DNA of 64,000 nucleotides from Vigna angularis (taxonomy: Eukaryota > Streptophyta > Magnoliopsida > Fabales > Fabaceae), in assembly GCF_016808095.1 (NCBI RefSeq), contig NC_068974.1:24412825-24476824 (forward strand). Direction: 5' to 3'. The notes below the pieces were generated by a model. That model saw only the letters and a program-made list of their open reading frames with translations. It was not told where the DNA came from and made no database searches. Shown piece after piece: positions 53,964-63,924 of the stretch. The position numbers and the translations under genes were made by a program. Position 1 is the stretch's first letter. Each line of letters starts with the position of its first letter.

Positions 53964-54082
53964 GAGGTGCAACACGAGGACTTCCCAGGAGGTCACCCAT
54001 CCTAGTACTACTCTCGCCCAAGCACGCTTAACTGCGGAGTTCTGATGGGATCCGGTGCATTAGTGCTGGTATGATCGCACCT
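53964..54082 (-). rRNA. 5S rRNA gene G100, consensus
   Basis: Matches the consensus at every position; the -28 element reads CATGTA. Confidence 0.97.
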
Positions 54083-54299
54083 GCCAATCTTTGCACGATC
54101 AATGTACATGTGGCTTCGGCAGCGTGTACAAGTTTCAAGACTTCGAGACACGCGTGCGAGTGACCTGAGGTGGATGGTTTGGATCCGAAAAAGCCGTGAT
54201 AACAGTTAGTTGGAGTCGTGTAGGCGGTACTTTGGAACTTGGTTGCAACTAACAAGGACGGAAAAAAACGTCAAAAAGGAAAAAAAAAACGTCAAAAAA

Positions 54300-54418
54300 G
54301 AGGTGCAACACGAGGACTTCCCAAGAGGTCACCCATCCTAGTACTACTCTCGCCCAAGCACGCTTAACTGCGGAGTTCTGATGGGATCCGGTGCATTAGT
54401 GCTGGTATGATCGCACCT
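54300..54418 (-). rRNA. 5S rRNA gene G101
   Basis: Only 'cccaagagg' (p95) differs. Confidence 0.96.
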
Positions 54419-54635
54419 GCCAATCTTTGCACGATCAATGTACATATGGCTTCGGCAGCGTGTACAAGTTTCAAGACTTCGAGACACGCGTGCGAGTGAC
54501 ATGAGGTGGATGGTTTGGATCCGAAAAAGCCGTGATAACAGTTAGTTGGAGTCGTGTAGGCGGTACTTTGGAACTTGGTTGCAACTAACAAGGACGGAAA
54601 AAAACGTCAAAAAGGAAAAAAAAAACGTCAAAAAA

Positions 54636-54754
54636 GAGGTGCAACACGAGGACTTCCCAAGAAGTCACCCATCCTAGTACTACTCTCGCCCAAGCACGCT
54701 TAACTGCGGAGTTCTGATGGGATCCGGTGCATTAGTGCTGGTATGATCGCACCT
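54636..54754 (-). rRNA. 5S rRNA gene G102
   Basis: 'cccaagaagtc' (p95 and p92, C box). Confidence 0.94.
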
Positions 54755-54951
54755 GCCAATCTTTGCACGATCAATGTACATATGGCTTCGGCAGCGTGTA
54801 CAAGTTTCAAGACTTCGAGACACGCGTGCGAGTGACATGAGGTGGATGGTTTGGATCCGAAAAAGCCGTGATAACAGTTAGTTGGAGTCGTGTAGGCGGT
54901 ACTTTGGAACTTGGTTGCAACTAACAAGGACGGAAAAAAACGTCAAAAAGG

Positions 54952-54971
54952 AAAAAAAAAACGTCAAAAAA
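54952..54971 (-). terminator. Pol III terminator of G103
   Basis: Immediately after the gene's 3' end the minus strand reads T6, then GACG, then T10. Four or more T residues stop Pol III. This double T run is the standard downstream signal of full-length units. Confidence 0.8.
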
Positions 54972-55090
54972 GAGGTGCAACACGAGGACTTCCCAGGAGG
55001 TCACCCATCCTAGTACTACTCTCGCCCAAGCACGCTTAACTGCGGAGTTCTGATGGGATCCGGTGCATTAGTGCTGGTATGATCGCACCT
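54972..55090 (-). rRNA. 5S rRNA gene G103, consensus
   Basis: Consensus gene with full-length spacer, double T-run terminator and TATGTA at -28; the model unit for the array. Confidence 0.98.
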
Positions 55091-55112
55091 GCCAATCTTT
55101 GCACGATCAATG

Positions 55113-55118
55113 TACATA
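55113..55118 (-). promoter_or_regulatory. TATGTA element at -28 of consensus gene G103
   Basis: Minus-strand TATGTA at -28 to -23, replacing TATATA. GC at -12/-11 and C at -1 are kept. This form is found in most block III and IV units. Confidence 0.65.
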
Positions 55119-55308
55119 TGGCTTCGGCAGCGTGTACAAGTTTCAAGACTTTGAGACACGCGTGCGAGTGACCTGAGGTGGATGGTTTGGATCCGAAAAA
55201 GCCGTGATAACAGTTCGTTGGAGTCGTGTAGGCGGTACTTTGGAACTTGGTTGCAACTAACAAGGACGGAAAAAAACGTCAAAAAGGAAAAAAAAAAACG
55301 TCAAAAAA

Positions 55309-55427
55309 GAGGTGCAACACGAGGACTTCCCAAGAGGTCACCCATCCTAGTACTACTCTCGCACAAGCACGCTTAACTGCGGAGTTCTAATGGGATCCGG
55401 TGCATTAGTGCTGGTATGATCGCACCT
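55309..55427 (-). rRNA. 5S rRNA gene G104
   Basis: Shares 'cgcacaag' and 'ttctaatggg' with G98; also 'cccaagagg'. Confidence 0.93.
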
Positions 55428-55643
55428 GCCAATCTTTGCACGATCAATGTACATATGGCTTCGGCAGCGTGTACAAGTTTCAAGACTTCGAGACACGCGT
55501 GCGGGTGACCTGAGGTGGATGGTTTGGATCCGAAAAAGCCGTGATAACAGTTAGTTGGAGTCGTGTAGGCGGTACTTTGGAACTTGGTTGCAACTAACAA
55601 GGACGGAAAAAAACGTCAAAAAGGAAAAAAAAACGTCAAAAAA

Positions 55644-55762
55644 GAGGTGCAACACGAAGACTTCCCAGGAGGTCACCCATCCTAGTACTACTCTCGCCCA
55701 AGCACGCTTACCTACGGAGTTCTGATGGGATCCGGTGCATTAGTGCTGGTATGATCGCACCT
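55644..55762 (-). rRNA. 5S rRNA gene G105
   Basis: Shares 'cgaagactt' with G99; 'cttacctacgg' alters the A box. Confidence 0.92.
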
Positions 55763-55979
55763 GCCAATCTTTGCACGATCAATGTACATATGGCTTCGGC
55801 AGCGTGTACAAGTTTCAAGACTTCGAGACACGCGTGCGAGTGACCTGAGGTGGATGGTTTGGATCCGAAAAAGCCGTGATAACAGTTCGTTGGAGTCGTG
55901 TAGGCGGTACTTTGGAACTTGGTTGCAACTAACAAGGACGGAAAAAAACGTCAAAAAGGAAAAAAAAAACGTCAAAAAA

Positions 55980-56098
55980 GAGGTGCAACACGAGGACTTC
56001 CCAGGAGGTCACCCATCCTAGTACTACTCTCGCCCAAGCACGCTTAACTGCGGAGTTCTGATGGGATCCGGTGCATTAGTGCTGGTATGATCGCACCT
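55980..56098 (-). rRNA. 5S rRNA gene G106, consensus
   Basis: Consensus gene; shares with G100 the CATGTA form at -28. Confidence 0.97.
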
Positions 56099-56317
56099 GC
56101 CAATCTTTGCACGATCAATGTACATGTGGCTTCGGCAGCGTGTACAAGTTTCAAGACTTCGAGACACGCGTGCGAGTGACCTGAGGTGGATGGTTTGGAT
56201 CCGAAAAAGCCGTGATAACAGTTAGTTGGAGTCGTGTAGGCGGTACTTTGGAACTTGGTTGCAACTAACAAGGACGGAAAAAAACGTCAAAAAGGAAAAA
56301 AAAAAAACGTCAAAAAA

Positions 56318-56436
56318 GAGGTGCAACACGAGGACTTCCCAGGAGGTCACCCATCCTAGTACTACTGTCGCCCAAGCACGCTTAACTGCGGAGTTCTGAT
56401 GGGATCCGGTGCATTAGTGCTGGTATGATCGCACCT
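56318..56436 (-). rRNA. 5S rRNA gene G107
   Basis: 'actactgtcg' (p70) only. Confidence 0.95.
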
Positions 56437-56654
56437 GCCAATCTTTGCACGATCAATGTACATATGGCTTCGGCAGCGTGTACAAGTTTCAAGACTTCGA
56501 GACACGCGTGCGAGTGACCTGAGGTGGATGGTTTGGATCCGAAAAAGCCGTGATAACAGTTAGTTGGAGTCGTGTAGGCGGTACTTTGGAACTTGGTTGC
56601 AACTAACAAGGAAGGAAAAAAACGTCTAAAAGGAAAAAAAAAAACGTCAAAAAA

Positions 56655-56773
56655 GAGGTGCAACACGAGGACTTCCCAGGAGGTCACCCATATAAGTACT
56701 ACTCTCGCCCAAGCACGCTTAACTGCGGAGTTCTGATGGGATCCGGTGCATTAGTGCTGGTATGATCGCACCT
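56655..56773 (-). rRNA. 5S rRNA gene G108, C-box variant
   Basis: 'cccatataag' changes p80-p82 at the start of the C box; 76-bp spacer upstream. Confidence 0.92.
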
Positions 56774-56849
56774 GCCAATCTTTGCACGATCAATGTACAT
56801 ATGGCTTCGGCAGCGTGTACAAGTTTCAAGACTTAAAAACGTCAAAAAA

Positions 56850-56968
56850 GAGGTGCAACACGAGGACTTCCCAAGAGGTCACCCATCCTAGTACTACTCT
56901 CGCCCAAGCACGCTTAACTGCGGAGTTCTGATGGGATCCAGTGCATTAGTTCTGGTATGATCGCACCT
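56850..56968 (-). rRNA. 5S rRNA gene G109
   Basis: 'cccaagagg', 'gatccag', 'tagttctgg'; 76-bp spacer upstream. Confidence 0.92.
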
Positions 56969-57044
56969 GCCAATCTTTGCACGATCAATGTACATATGGC
57001 TTCGGCAGCGTGTACAAGTTTCAAGACTTAAGAACGTCAAAAAA

Positions 57045-57117
57045 GAGGTGCAACACGAGGACTTCCCAAGAGGTCACCCATGGGATCCGGTGCATTAGTG
57101 CTGGTATGATCGCACCT
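57045..57117 (-). pseudogene. 5S rRNA pseudogene G110
   Basis: 73 nt; 'cacccatgggatcc' shows loss of p37-p82, taking the A box and part of the C box. Confidence 0.92.
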
Positions 57118-57193
57118 GCCAATCTTTGCACGATCAATGTACATTTGGCTTCGGCAGCGTGTACAAGTGTCACGACTTAAAAACGTCAAAAAA

Positions 57194-57312
57194 GAGGTGC
57201 AACACGAGGACTTCCCAGGAGGTCACCCATCCTAGTACTACTGTCGCCCAAGCACGCTTAACTGCGGAGTTCTGATGGGATCCGGTGCATTAGTGCTGGT
57301 ATGATCGCACCT
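57194..57312 (-). rRNA. 5S rRNA gene G111
   Basis: 'actactgtcg' only. Confidence 0.95.
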
Positions 57313-57529
57313 GCTAATCTTTGCACGATCAATGTACATATGGCTTCGGCAGCGTGTACAAGTTTCAAGACTTCGAGACACGCGTGCGAGTGACCTGAGG
57401 TGGATGGTTTGGATCCGAAAAAGCCGTGATAAGAGTTAGTTGGAGTTGTGTAGGCGGTACTTTGGAACTTGGTTACAACTAACAAGGACGGAAAAAAACG
57501 TCAAAAAGGAAAAAAAAAACGTCAAAAAA

Positions 57530-57648
57530 GAGGTGCAACACGAGGACTTCCCAGGAGGTCACCCATCCTAGTACTACTCTCACCCAAGCACGCTTAACTG
57601 CGGAGTTCTGATGGGATCCGGTGCATTAGTGCTGGTATGATCGCACCT
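57530..57648 (-). rRNA. 5S rRNA gene G112
   Basis: 'ctctcaccc' only. Confidence 0.95.
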
Positions 57649-57866
57649 GCCAATCTTTGCACGATCAATGTACATGTGGCTTCGGCAGCGTGTACAAGTT
57701 TCAAGACTTCGAGACACGCGTGCGAGTGACCTGAGGTGGATGGTTTGGATCCGAAAAAGCCGTGATAACAGTTAGTTGGAGTCGTGTAGGCGGTACTTTG
57801 GAACTTGGTTGCAACTAACAAGGACGGAAAAAAACGTCTAAAAGGAAAAAAAAAAACGTCAAAAAA

Positions 57867-57985
57867 GAGGTGCAACACGAGGACTTCCCAGGAGGTCACC
57901 CATATAAGTACTACTCTCGCCCAAGCACGCTTAACTGCGGAGTTCTGATGGGATCCGGTGCATTAGTGCTGGTATGATCGCACCT
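57867..57985 (-). rRNA. 5S rRNA gene G113, C-box variant
   Basis: 'cccatataag' as in G108; 76-bp spacer upstream. Confidence 0.92.
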
Positions 57986-58061
57986 GCCAATCTTTGCACG
58001 ATCAATGTACATATGGCTTCGGCAGCGTGTACAAGTTTCAAGACTTAAAAACGTCAAAAAA

Positions 58062-58180
58062 GAGGTGCAACACGAGGACTTCCCAAGAGGTCACCCATCC
58101 TAGTACTACTCTCGCCCAAGCACGCTTCACTGCGGAATTCTGATGGGATCCGGTGCATTAGTGCTGGTATGATCGCACCT
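58062..58180 (-). rRNA. 5S rRNA gene G114
   Basis: 'cccaagagg', 'cttcactgcggaattc' (A box edge). Confidence 0.92.
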
Positions 58181-58256
58181 GCCAATCTTTGCACGATCAA
58201 TGTACATTTGGCTTCGGCAGCGTGTACAAGTTTCACGACTTAAAAACGTCAAAAAA

Positions 58257-58375
58257 GAGGTGCAACACGAGGACTTCCCAGGAGGTCACCCATCCTAGTA
58301 CTACTGTCGCCCAAGCACGCTTAACTGCGGAGTTCTGATGGGATCCGGTGCATTAGTGCTGGTATGATCGCACCT
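58257..58375 (-). rRNA. 5S rRNA gene G115
   Basis: 'actactgtcg' only. Confidence 0.95.
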
Positions 58376-58592
58376 GCCAATCTTTGCACGATCAATGTAC
58401 ATATGGCTTCGGCAGCGTGTACAAGTTTCAAGACTTCGAGACACGCGTGCGAGTGACCTGAGGTGGATGGTTTGGATCCGAAAAAGCCGTGATAACAGTT
58501 AGTTGGAGTCGTGTAGGCGGTACTTTGGAACTTGGTTGCAACTAACAAGGACGGAAAAAAACGTCTAAAAGGAAAAAAAAAACGTCAAAAAA

Positions 58593-58711
58593 GAGGTGCA
58601 ACACAAGGACTTCCCAGGAGGTCACCCATATAAGTACTACTCTCGCCCAAGCACGCTTAACTGCGGAGTTCTGATGGGATCCGGTGCACTAGTGCTGGTA
58701 TGATCGCACCT
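58593..58711 (-). rRNA. 5S rRNA gene G116, C-box variant
   Basis: 'cacaagg', 'cccatataag' and 'gcactagtg'. Confidence 0.91.
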
Positions 58712-58930
58712 GCCAATCTTTGCACGATCAATGTACATATGGCTTCGGCAGCGTGTACAAGTTTCAAGACTTCGAGACACGCGTGCGAGTGACCTGAGGT
58801 GGATGGTTTGGATCCGAAAAAGCCGTGATAACAGTTAGTTGGAGTCGTGTAGGCGGTACTTTGGAACTTGGTTGCAACTAACAAGGACGGAAAAAAACGT
58901 CAAAAAGGAAAAAAAAAAAACGTCAAAAAA

Positions 58931-59049
58931 GAGGTACAACACGAGGACTTCCCAGGAGGTCACCCATCCTAGTACTACTCTCGCCCAAGCTCGCTTAACT
59001 GCGGAGTTCTGATGGGATCCGGTGCATTAGTGCTGGTATGATCGCACCT
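58931..59049 (-). rRNA. 5S rRNA gene G117
   Basis: 'gaggtacaac' and 'aagctcgc', shared with G95. Confidence 0.94.
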
Positions 59050-59266
59050 GCCAATCTTTGCACGTTCAATGTACATATGGCTTCGGCAGCGTGTACAAGT
59101 TTCAAGACTTCGAGACACGCGTGCGAGTGACCTGAGGTGGATGGTTTGGATCCGAAAAAGCCGTGATAACAGTTAGTTGGAGTCGTGTAGGCGGTACTTT
59201 GGAACTTGGTTGCAACTAACAAGGACGGAAAAAAACGTCAAAAAGGAAAAAAAAAACGTCAAAAAA

Positions 59267-59385
59267 GAGGTGCAACTCGAGGACTTCCCAGGAGGTCACC
59301 CATCCTAGTACTACTCTCGCCCAAGCACGCTTAACTGCGGAGATCTGATGGGATCCGGTGCATTAGTGCTGGTATGATCGCACCT
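59267..59385 (-). rRNA. 5S rRNA gene G118
   Basis: 'gcaactcgagg' and 'cggagatctg'. Confidence 0.94.
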
Positions 59386-59602
59386 GCCAATCTTTGCACG
59401 ATCAATGTACATATGGCTTCGGCAGCGTGTACAAGTTTCAAGACTTCGAGACACGCGTGCGAGTGACATGAGGTGGATGGTTTGGATCCGAAAAAGCCGT
59501 GATAACAGTTAGTTGGAGTCGTGTAGGCGGTACTTTGGAACTTGGTTGCAACTAACAAGGACGGAAAAAAACGTCAAAAAGGAAAAAAAAAACGTCAAAA
59601 AA

Positions 59603-59721
59603 GAGGTGCAACACGAGGACTTCCCAGGAGGTCACCCATCCTAGTACTACTCTCGCCCAAGCACGCTTAACTGCGGAGTTCTGATGGGATCCGGTGCATT
59701 AGTGCTAGTATGATCGCACCT
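59603..59721 (-). rRNA. 5S rRNA gene G119
   Basis: 'gtgctagtatg' (p15) only. Confidence 0.95.
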
Positions 59722-59917
59722 GCCAATCTTTGCACGATCAATGTACATATGGCTTCGGCAGCGTGTACAAGTTTCAAGACTTTGAGACACGCGTGCGAGT
59801 GACCTGAGGTGGATGGTTTGGATCCGAAAAAGCCGTGATAACAGTTAGTTGGAGTCGTGTAGGCGGTACTTTGGAACTTGGTTGCAACTAACAAGGACGG
59901 AAAAAAACGTCAAAAAA

Positions 59918-60036
59918 GAGGTGCAACACGAGGACTTCCCAGGAGGTCACCCATCCTAGTACTACTCTCGCACAAGCACGCTTAACTGCGGAGTTCTAAT
60001 GGGATCCGGTGCATTAGTGCTGGTATGATCGCACCT
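59918..60036 (-). rRNA. 5S rRNA gene G120
   Basis: 'cgcacaag' and 'ttctaatggg', the G98/G104 type. Confidence 0.94.
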
Positions 60037-60252
60037 GCCAATCTTTGCACGATCAATGTACATATGGCTTCGGCAGCGTGTACAAGTTTCAAGACTTCGA
60101 GACACGCGTGCGGGTGACCTGAGGTGGATGGTTTGGATCCGAAAAAGCCGTGATAACAGTTAGTTGGAGTCGTGTAGGCGGTACTTTGGAACTTGGTTGC
60201 AACTAACAAGGACGGAAAAAAACGTCAAAAAGGAAAAAAAAACGTCAAAAAA

Positions 60253-60371
60253 GAGGTGCAACACGAGGACTTCCCAGGAGGTCACCCATCCTAGTACTAC
60301 TGTCGCCCAAGCACGCTTCACTGCGGAGTTCTGATGGGATCCGGTGCATTAGTGCTGGTATGATCGCACCT
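60253..60371 (-). rRNA. 5S rRNA gene G121
   Basis: 'actactgtcg' and 'cttcactgcgg'. Confidence 0.94.
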
Positions 60372-60590
60372 GCCAATCTTTGCACGATCAATGTACATGT
60401 GGCTTCGGCAGCGTGTACAAGTTTCAAGACTTCGAGACACGCGTGCGAGTGACCTGAGGTGGATGGTTTGGATCCGAAAAAGCCGTGATAACAGTTAGTT
60501 GGAGTCGTGTAGGCGGTACTTTGGAACTTGGTTGCAACTAACAAGGACGGAAAAAAACGTCAAAAAGGAAAAAAAAAAAACGTCAAAAAA

Positions 60591-60709
60591 GAGGTGCAAC
60601 ACGAGGACTTCCCAGGAGGTCACCCATCCTAGTACTACTATCGCCCAAGCACGCTTAACTGCGGAGTTCTGAGGGGATCCGGTGCATTAGTGCTGGTATG
60701 ATCGCACCT
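60591..60709 (-). rRNA. 5S rRNA gene G122
   Basis: 'actactatcg' and 'tctgagggg'. Confidence 0.94.
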
Positions 60710-60928
60710 GCCAATCTTTGCACGATCAATGTACATATGGCTTCGGCAGCGTGTACAAGTTTCAAGACTTCGAGACACGCGTGCGAGTGACCTGAGGTGG
60801 ATGGTTTGGATCCGAAAAAGCCGTGATAACAGTTAGTTGGAGTCGTGTAGGCGGTACTTTGGAACTTGGTTGCAACTAACAAGGACGGAAAAAAACGTCA
60901 AAAAGGAAAAAAAAAAAACGTCAAAAAA

Positions 60929-61047
60929 GAGGTGCAACACGAGGACTTCCCAGGAGGTCACCCATCCTAGTACTACTGTCGCCCAAGCACGCTTAACTGC
61001 GGAGTTCTGATGGGATCCGGTGCATTAGTGTTGGTATGATCGCACCT
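60929..61047 (-). rRNA. 5S rRNA gene G123
   Basis: 'actactgtcg' and 'gtgttggtatg'. Confidence 0.94.
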
Positions 61048-61264
61048 GCCAATCTTTGAACGATCAATGTACATATGGCTTCGGCAGCGTGTACAAGTTT
61101 CAAGACTTCGAGACACGCGTGCGAGTGACCTGAGGTGGATGGTTTGGATCCGAAAAAGCCGTGATAACAGTTAGTTGGAGTCGTGTAGGCGGTACTTTGG
61201 AACTTGGTTGCAACTAACAAGGACGGAAAAAAACGTCTAAAAGGAAAAAAAAAACGTCAAAAAA

Positions 61265-61383
61265 GAGGTGCAACACGAGGACTTCCCAGGAGGTCACCCA
61301 TATAAGTACTACTCTCGCCCAAGCACGCTTAACTGCGGAGTTCTGATGGGATCCGGTGCATTAGTGCTGGTATGATCGCACCT
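61265..61383 (-). rRNA. 5S rRNA gene G124, C-box variant
   Basis: 'cccatataag'; duplicate of G113 (offset 3,398). Confidence 0.92.
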
Positions 61384-61459
61384 GCCAATCTTTGCACGAT
61401 CAATGTACATATGGCTTCGGCAGCGTGTACAAGTTTCAAGACTTAAAAACGTCAAAAAA

Positions 61460-61578
61460 GAGGTGCAACACGAGGACTTCCCAAGAGGTCACCCATCCTA
61501 GTACTACTCTCGCCCAAGCACGCTTCACTGCGGAGTTCTGATGGGATCCGGTGCATTAGTGCTGGTATGATCGCACCT
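61460..61578 (-). rRNA. 5S rRNA gene G125
   Basis: Duplicate of G114, but with the normal 'cggagttc'. Confidence 0.93.
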
Positions 61579-61654
61579 GCCAATCTTTGCACGATCAATG
61601 TACATTTGGCTTCGGCAGCGTGTACAAGTTTCACGACTTAAAAACGTCAAAAAA

Positions 61655-61773
61655 GAGGTGCAACACGAGGACTTCCCAGGAGGTCACCCATCCTAGTACT
61701 ACTGTCGCCCAAGCACGCTTAACTGCGGAGTTCTGATGGGATCCGGTGCATTAGTGCTGGTATGATCGCACCT
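61655..61773 (-). rRNA. 5S rRNA gene G126
   Basis: Duplicate of G115. Confidence 0.95.
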
Positions 61774-61990
61774 GCCAATCTTTGCACGATCAATGTACAT
61801 ATGGCTTCGGCAGCGTGTACAAGTTTCAAGACTTCGAGACACGCGTGCGAGTGACCTGAGGTGGATGGTTTGGATCCGAAAAAGCCGTGATAACAGTTAG
61901 TTGGAGTCGTGTAGGCGGTACTTTGGAACTTGGTTGCAACTAACAAGGACGGAAAAAAACGTCAAAAAGGAAAAAAAAAACGTCAAAAAA

Positions 61991-62109
61991 GAGGTGCAAC
62001 ACGAGGACTTCCCAGGAGGTCACCCATCCTAGTACTACTCTCGCCCAAGCACGCTTAACTGCGGAGATCTGATGGGATCCGGTGCATTAGTGCTGGTATG
62101 ATCGCACCT
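61991..62109 (-). rRNA. 5S rRNA gene G127
   Basis: 'cggagatctg', shared with G118. Confidence 0.95.
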
Positions 62110-62326
62110 GCCAATCTTTGCACGATCAATGTACATATGGCTTCGGCAGCGTGTACAAGTTTCAAGACTTCGAGACACGCGTGCGAGTGACATGAGGTGG
62201 ATGGTTTGGATCCGAAAAAGCCGTGATAACAGTTAGTTGGAGTCGTGTAGGCGGTACTTTGGAACTTGGTTGCAACTAACAAGGACGGAAAAAAACGTCA
62301 AAAAGGAAAAAAAAAACGTCAAAAAA

Positions 62327-62445
62327 GAGGTGCAACACGAGGACTTCCCAGGAGGTCACCCATCCTAGTACTGCTCTCGCCCAAGCACGCTTAACTGCGG
62401 AGTTCTGATGGGATCCGGTGCATTAGTGCTGGTATGATCGCACCT
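62327..62445 (-). rRNA. 5S rRNA gene G128
   Basis: 'gtactgctctcg' (p73) only; upstream spacer shortened, ending 'gccgtgataagtcaaaaagg'. Confidence 0.95.
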
Positions 62446-62596
62446 GCCAATCTTTGCACGATCAATGTACATATGGCTTCGGCAGCGTGTACAAGTTTCA
62501 AGACTTCGAGACACGCGTGCGAGTGACCTGAGGTGGATGGTTTGGATCCGAAAAAGCCGTGATAAGTCAAAAAGGAAAAAAAAAAACGTCAAAAAA

Positions 62597-62715
62597 GAGG
62601 TGCAACACGAGGACTTCCCAGGAGGTCACCCATCCTAGTACTACTCTCGCCCAAGCACGCTTAACTGCGGAGTTCTGATGGGATCCGGTGCATTAGTACT
62701 GGTACGATCGCACCT
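62597..62715 (-). rRNA. 5S rRNA gene G129
   Basis: 'tagtactgg' and 'ggtacgatc' near the 5' end. Confidence 0.94.
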
Positions 62716-62933
62716 GCCAACCTTTGCACGATCAATGTACATATGGCTTCGGCAGCGTGTACAAGTTTCAAGACTTCGAGACACGCGTGCGAGTGACCTG
62801 AGGTGGATGGTTTGGATCCGAAAAAGCCGTGATAACAGTTAGTTGGAGTCGTGTAGGCGGTACTTTGGAACTTGCTTGCAACTAACAAGGACGGAAAAAA
62901 ACGTCAAAAAGGAAAAAAAAAAACGTCAAAAAA

Positions 62934-63052
62934 GAGGTGCAACACGAGGACTTCCCAGGAGGTCACCCATCCTAGTACTACTCTCGCCCAAGCACGCTTC
63001 ACTGCGGAGTTCTGATGGGATCCGGTGCATTAGTGCTGGTATGATCGCACCT
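62934..63052 (-). rRNA. 5S rRNA gene G130
   Basis: 'cttcactgcgg' only. Confidence 0.95.
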
Positions 63053-63272
63053 GCCAATCTTTGCACGATCAATGTACATATGGCTTCTGCAGCGTGTACA
63101 AGTTTCAAGACTTCGAGACACGCGTGCGAGTGACCTGAGGTGGATGGTTTGGATCCGAAAAAGCCGTGATAACAGTTAGTTGGAGTCGTGTAGGCGGTAC
63201 TTTGGAACTTGGTTGCAACTAACAAGGACGGAAAAAAACGTCAAAAAGGAAAAAAAAAAGAACGTCAAAAAA

Positions 63273-63391
63273 GAGGTGCAACACGATGACTTCCCAGGAG
63301 GACACCCATCCTAGTACTACTCTCGCCCAAGCACGCTTAACTGCGGAGTTCTGATGGGATCCGGTGCATTAGTGCTGATATGATCGCACCT
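63273..63391 (-). rRNA. 5S rRNA gene G131
   Basis: 'cgatgactt', 'aggacaccc' (C box), 'gctgatatg'. Confidence 0.93.
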
Positions 63392-63609
63392 GCCCATCTT
63401 TGCATGATCAATGTACATATGGCTTCGGCAGCGTGTACAAGTTTCAAGACTTCGAGACACGCGTGCGAGTGACCTGAGGTGGATGGTTTGGATCCGAAAA
63501 AGCCGTGATAACAGTTAGTTGGAGTCGTGTAGGCGGTACTTTGGAACTTGGTTGCAACTAACAAGGACGGAAAAAAACGTCAAAAAGGAAAAAAAAAAAC
63601 GTCAAAAAA

Positions 63610-63728
63610 GAGGTGCAACACGAGGACTTCCCAGGAGGTCACCCATCCTAGTACTACTCTCGCCCAAGCACACTTAACTGGGGAGTTCTGATGGGATCCG
63701 GTGCATTAGTGCTGGTATGATCGCACCT
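63610..63728 (-). rRNA. 5S rRNA gene G132
   Basis: 'gcacacttaactgggg' (two A-box region changes). Confidence 0.93.
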
Positions 63729-63924
63729 GCCAATCTTTGCACGAATAATGTACATATGGCTTCGGCAGCGTGTACAAGTTTCAAGACTTCGAGACACGCG
63801 TGCGAGTGACCTGAGGTGGATGGTTTGGATCCGAAAAAGCCGTGATAACAGTTAGTTGGAGTCGTGTAGGCGGTACTTTGGAACTTGGTTGCAACTAACA
63901 AGGACGGAAAAAAACGTCAAAAAA

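Noticed and set aside
25648..63133. Repeated plus-strand frames of 75-118 codons in the array (MESCRR..., MYIWLRQR...)
   Set aside because: Antisense readings of 5S genes and spacers, not protein genes.
24406..63901. Dozens of similar ~75-codon minus frames (MLVATKFQST...SELRS), each one unit apart
   Set aside because: They run from the spacer into the 5S gene and stop at the TAA inside the A box. Their conservation is that of the rDNA unit; frames shift freely with spacer indels.
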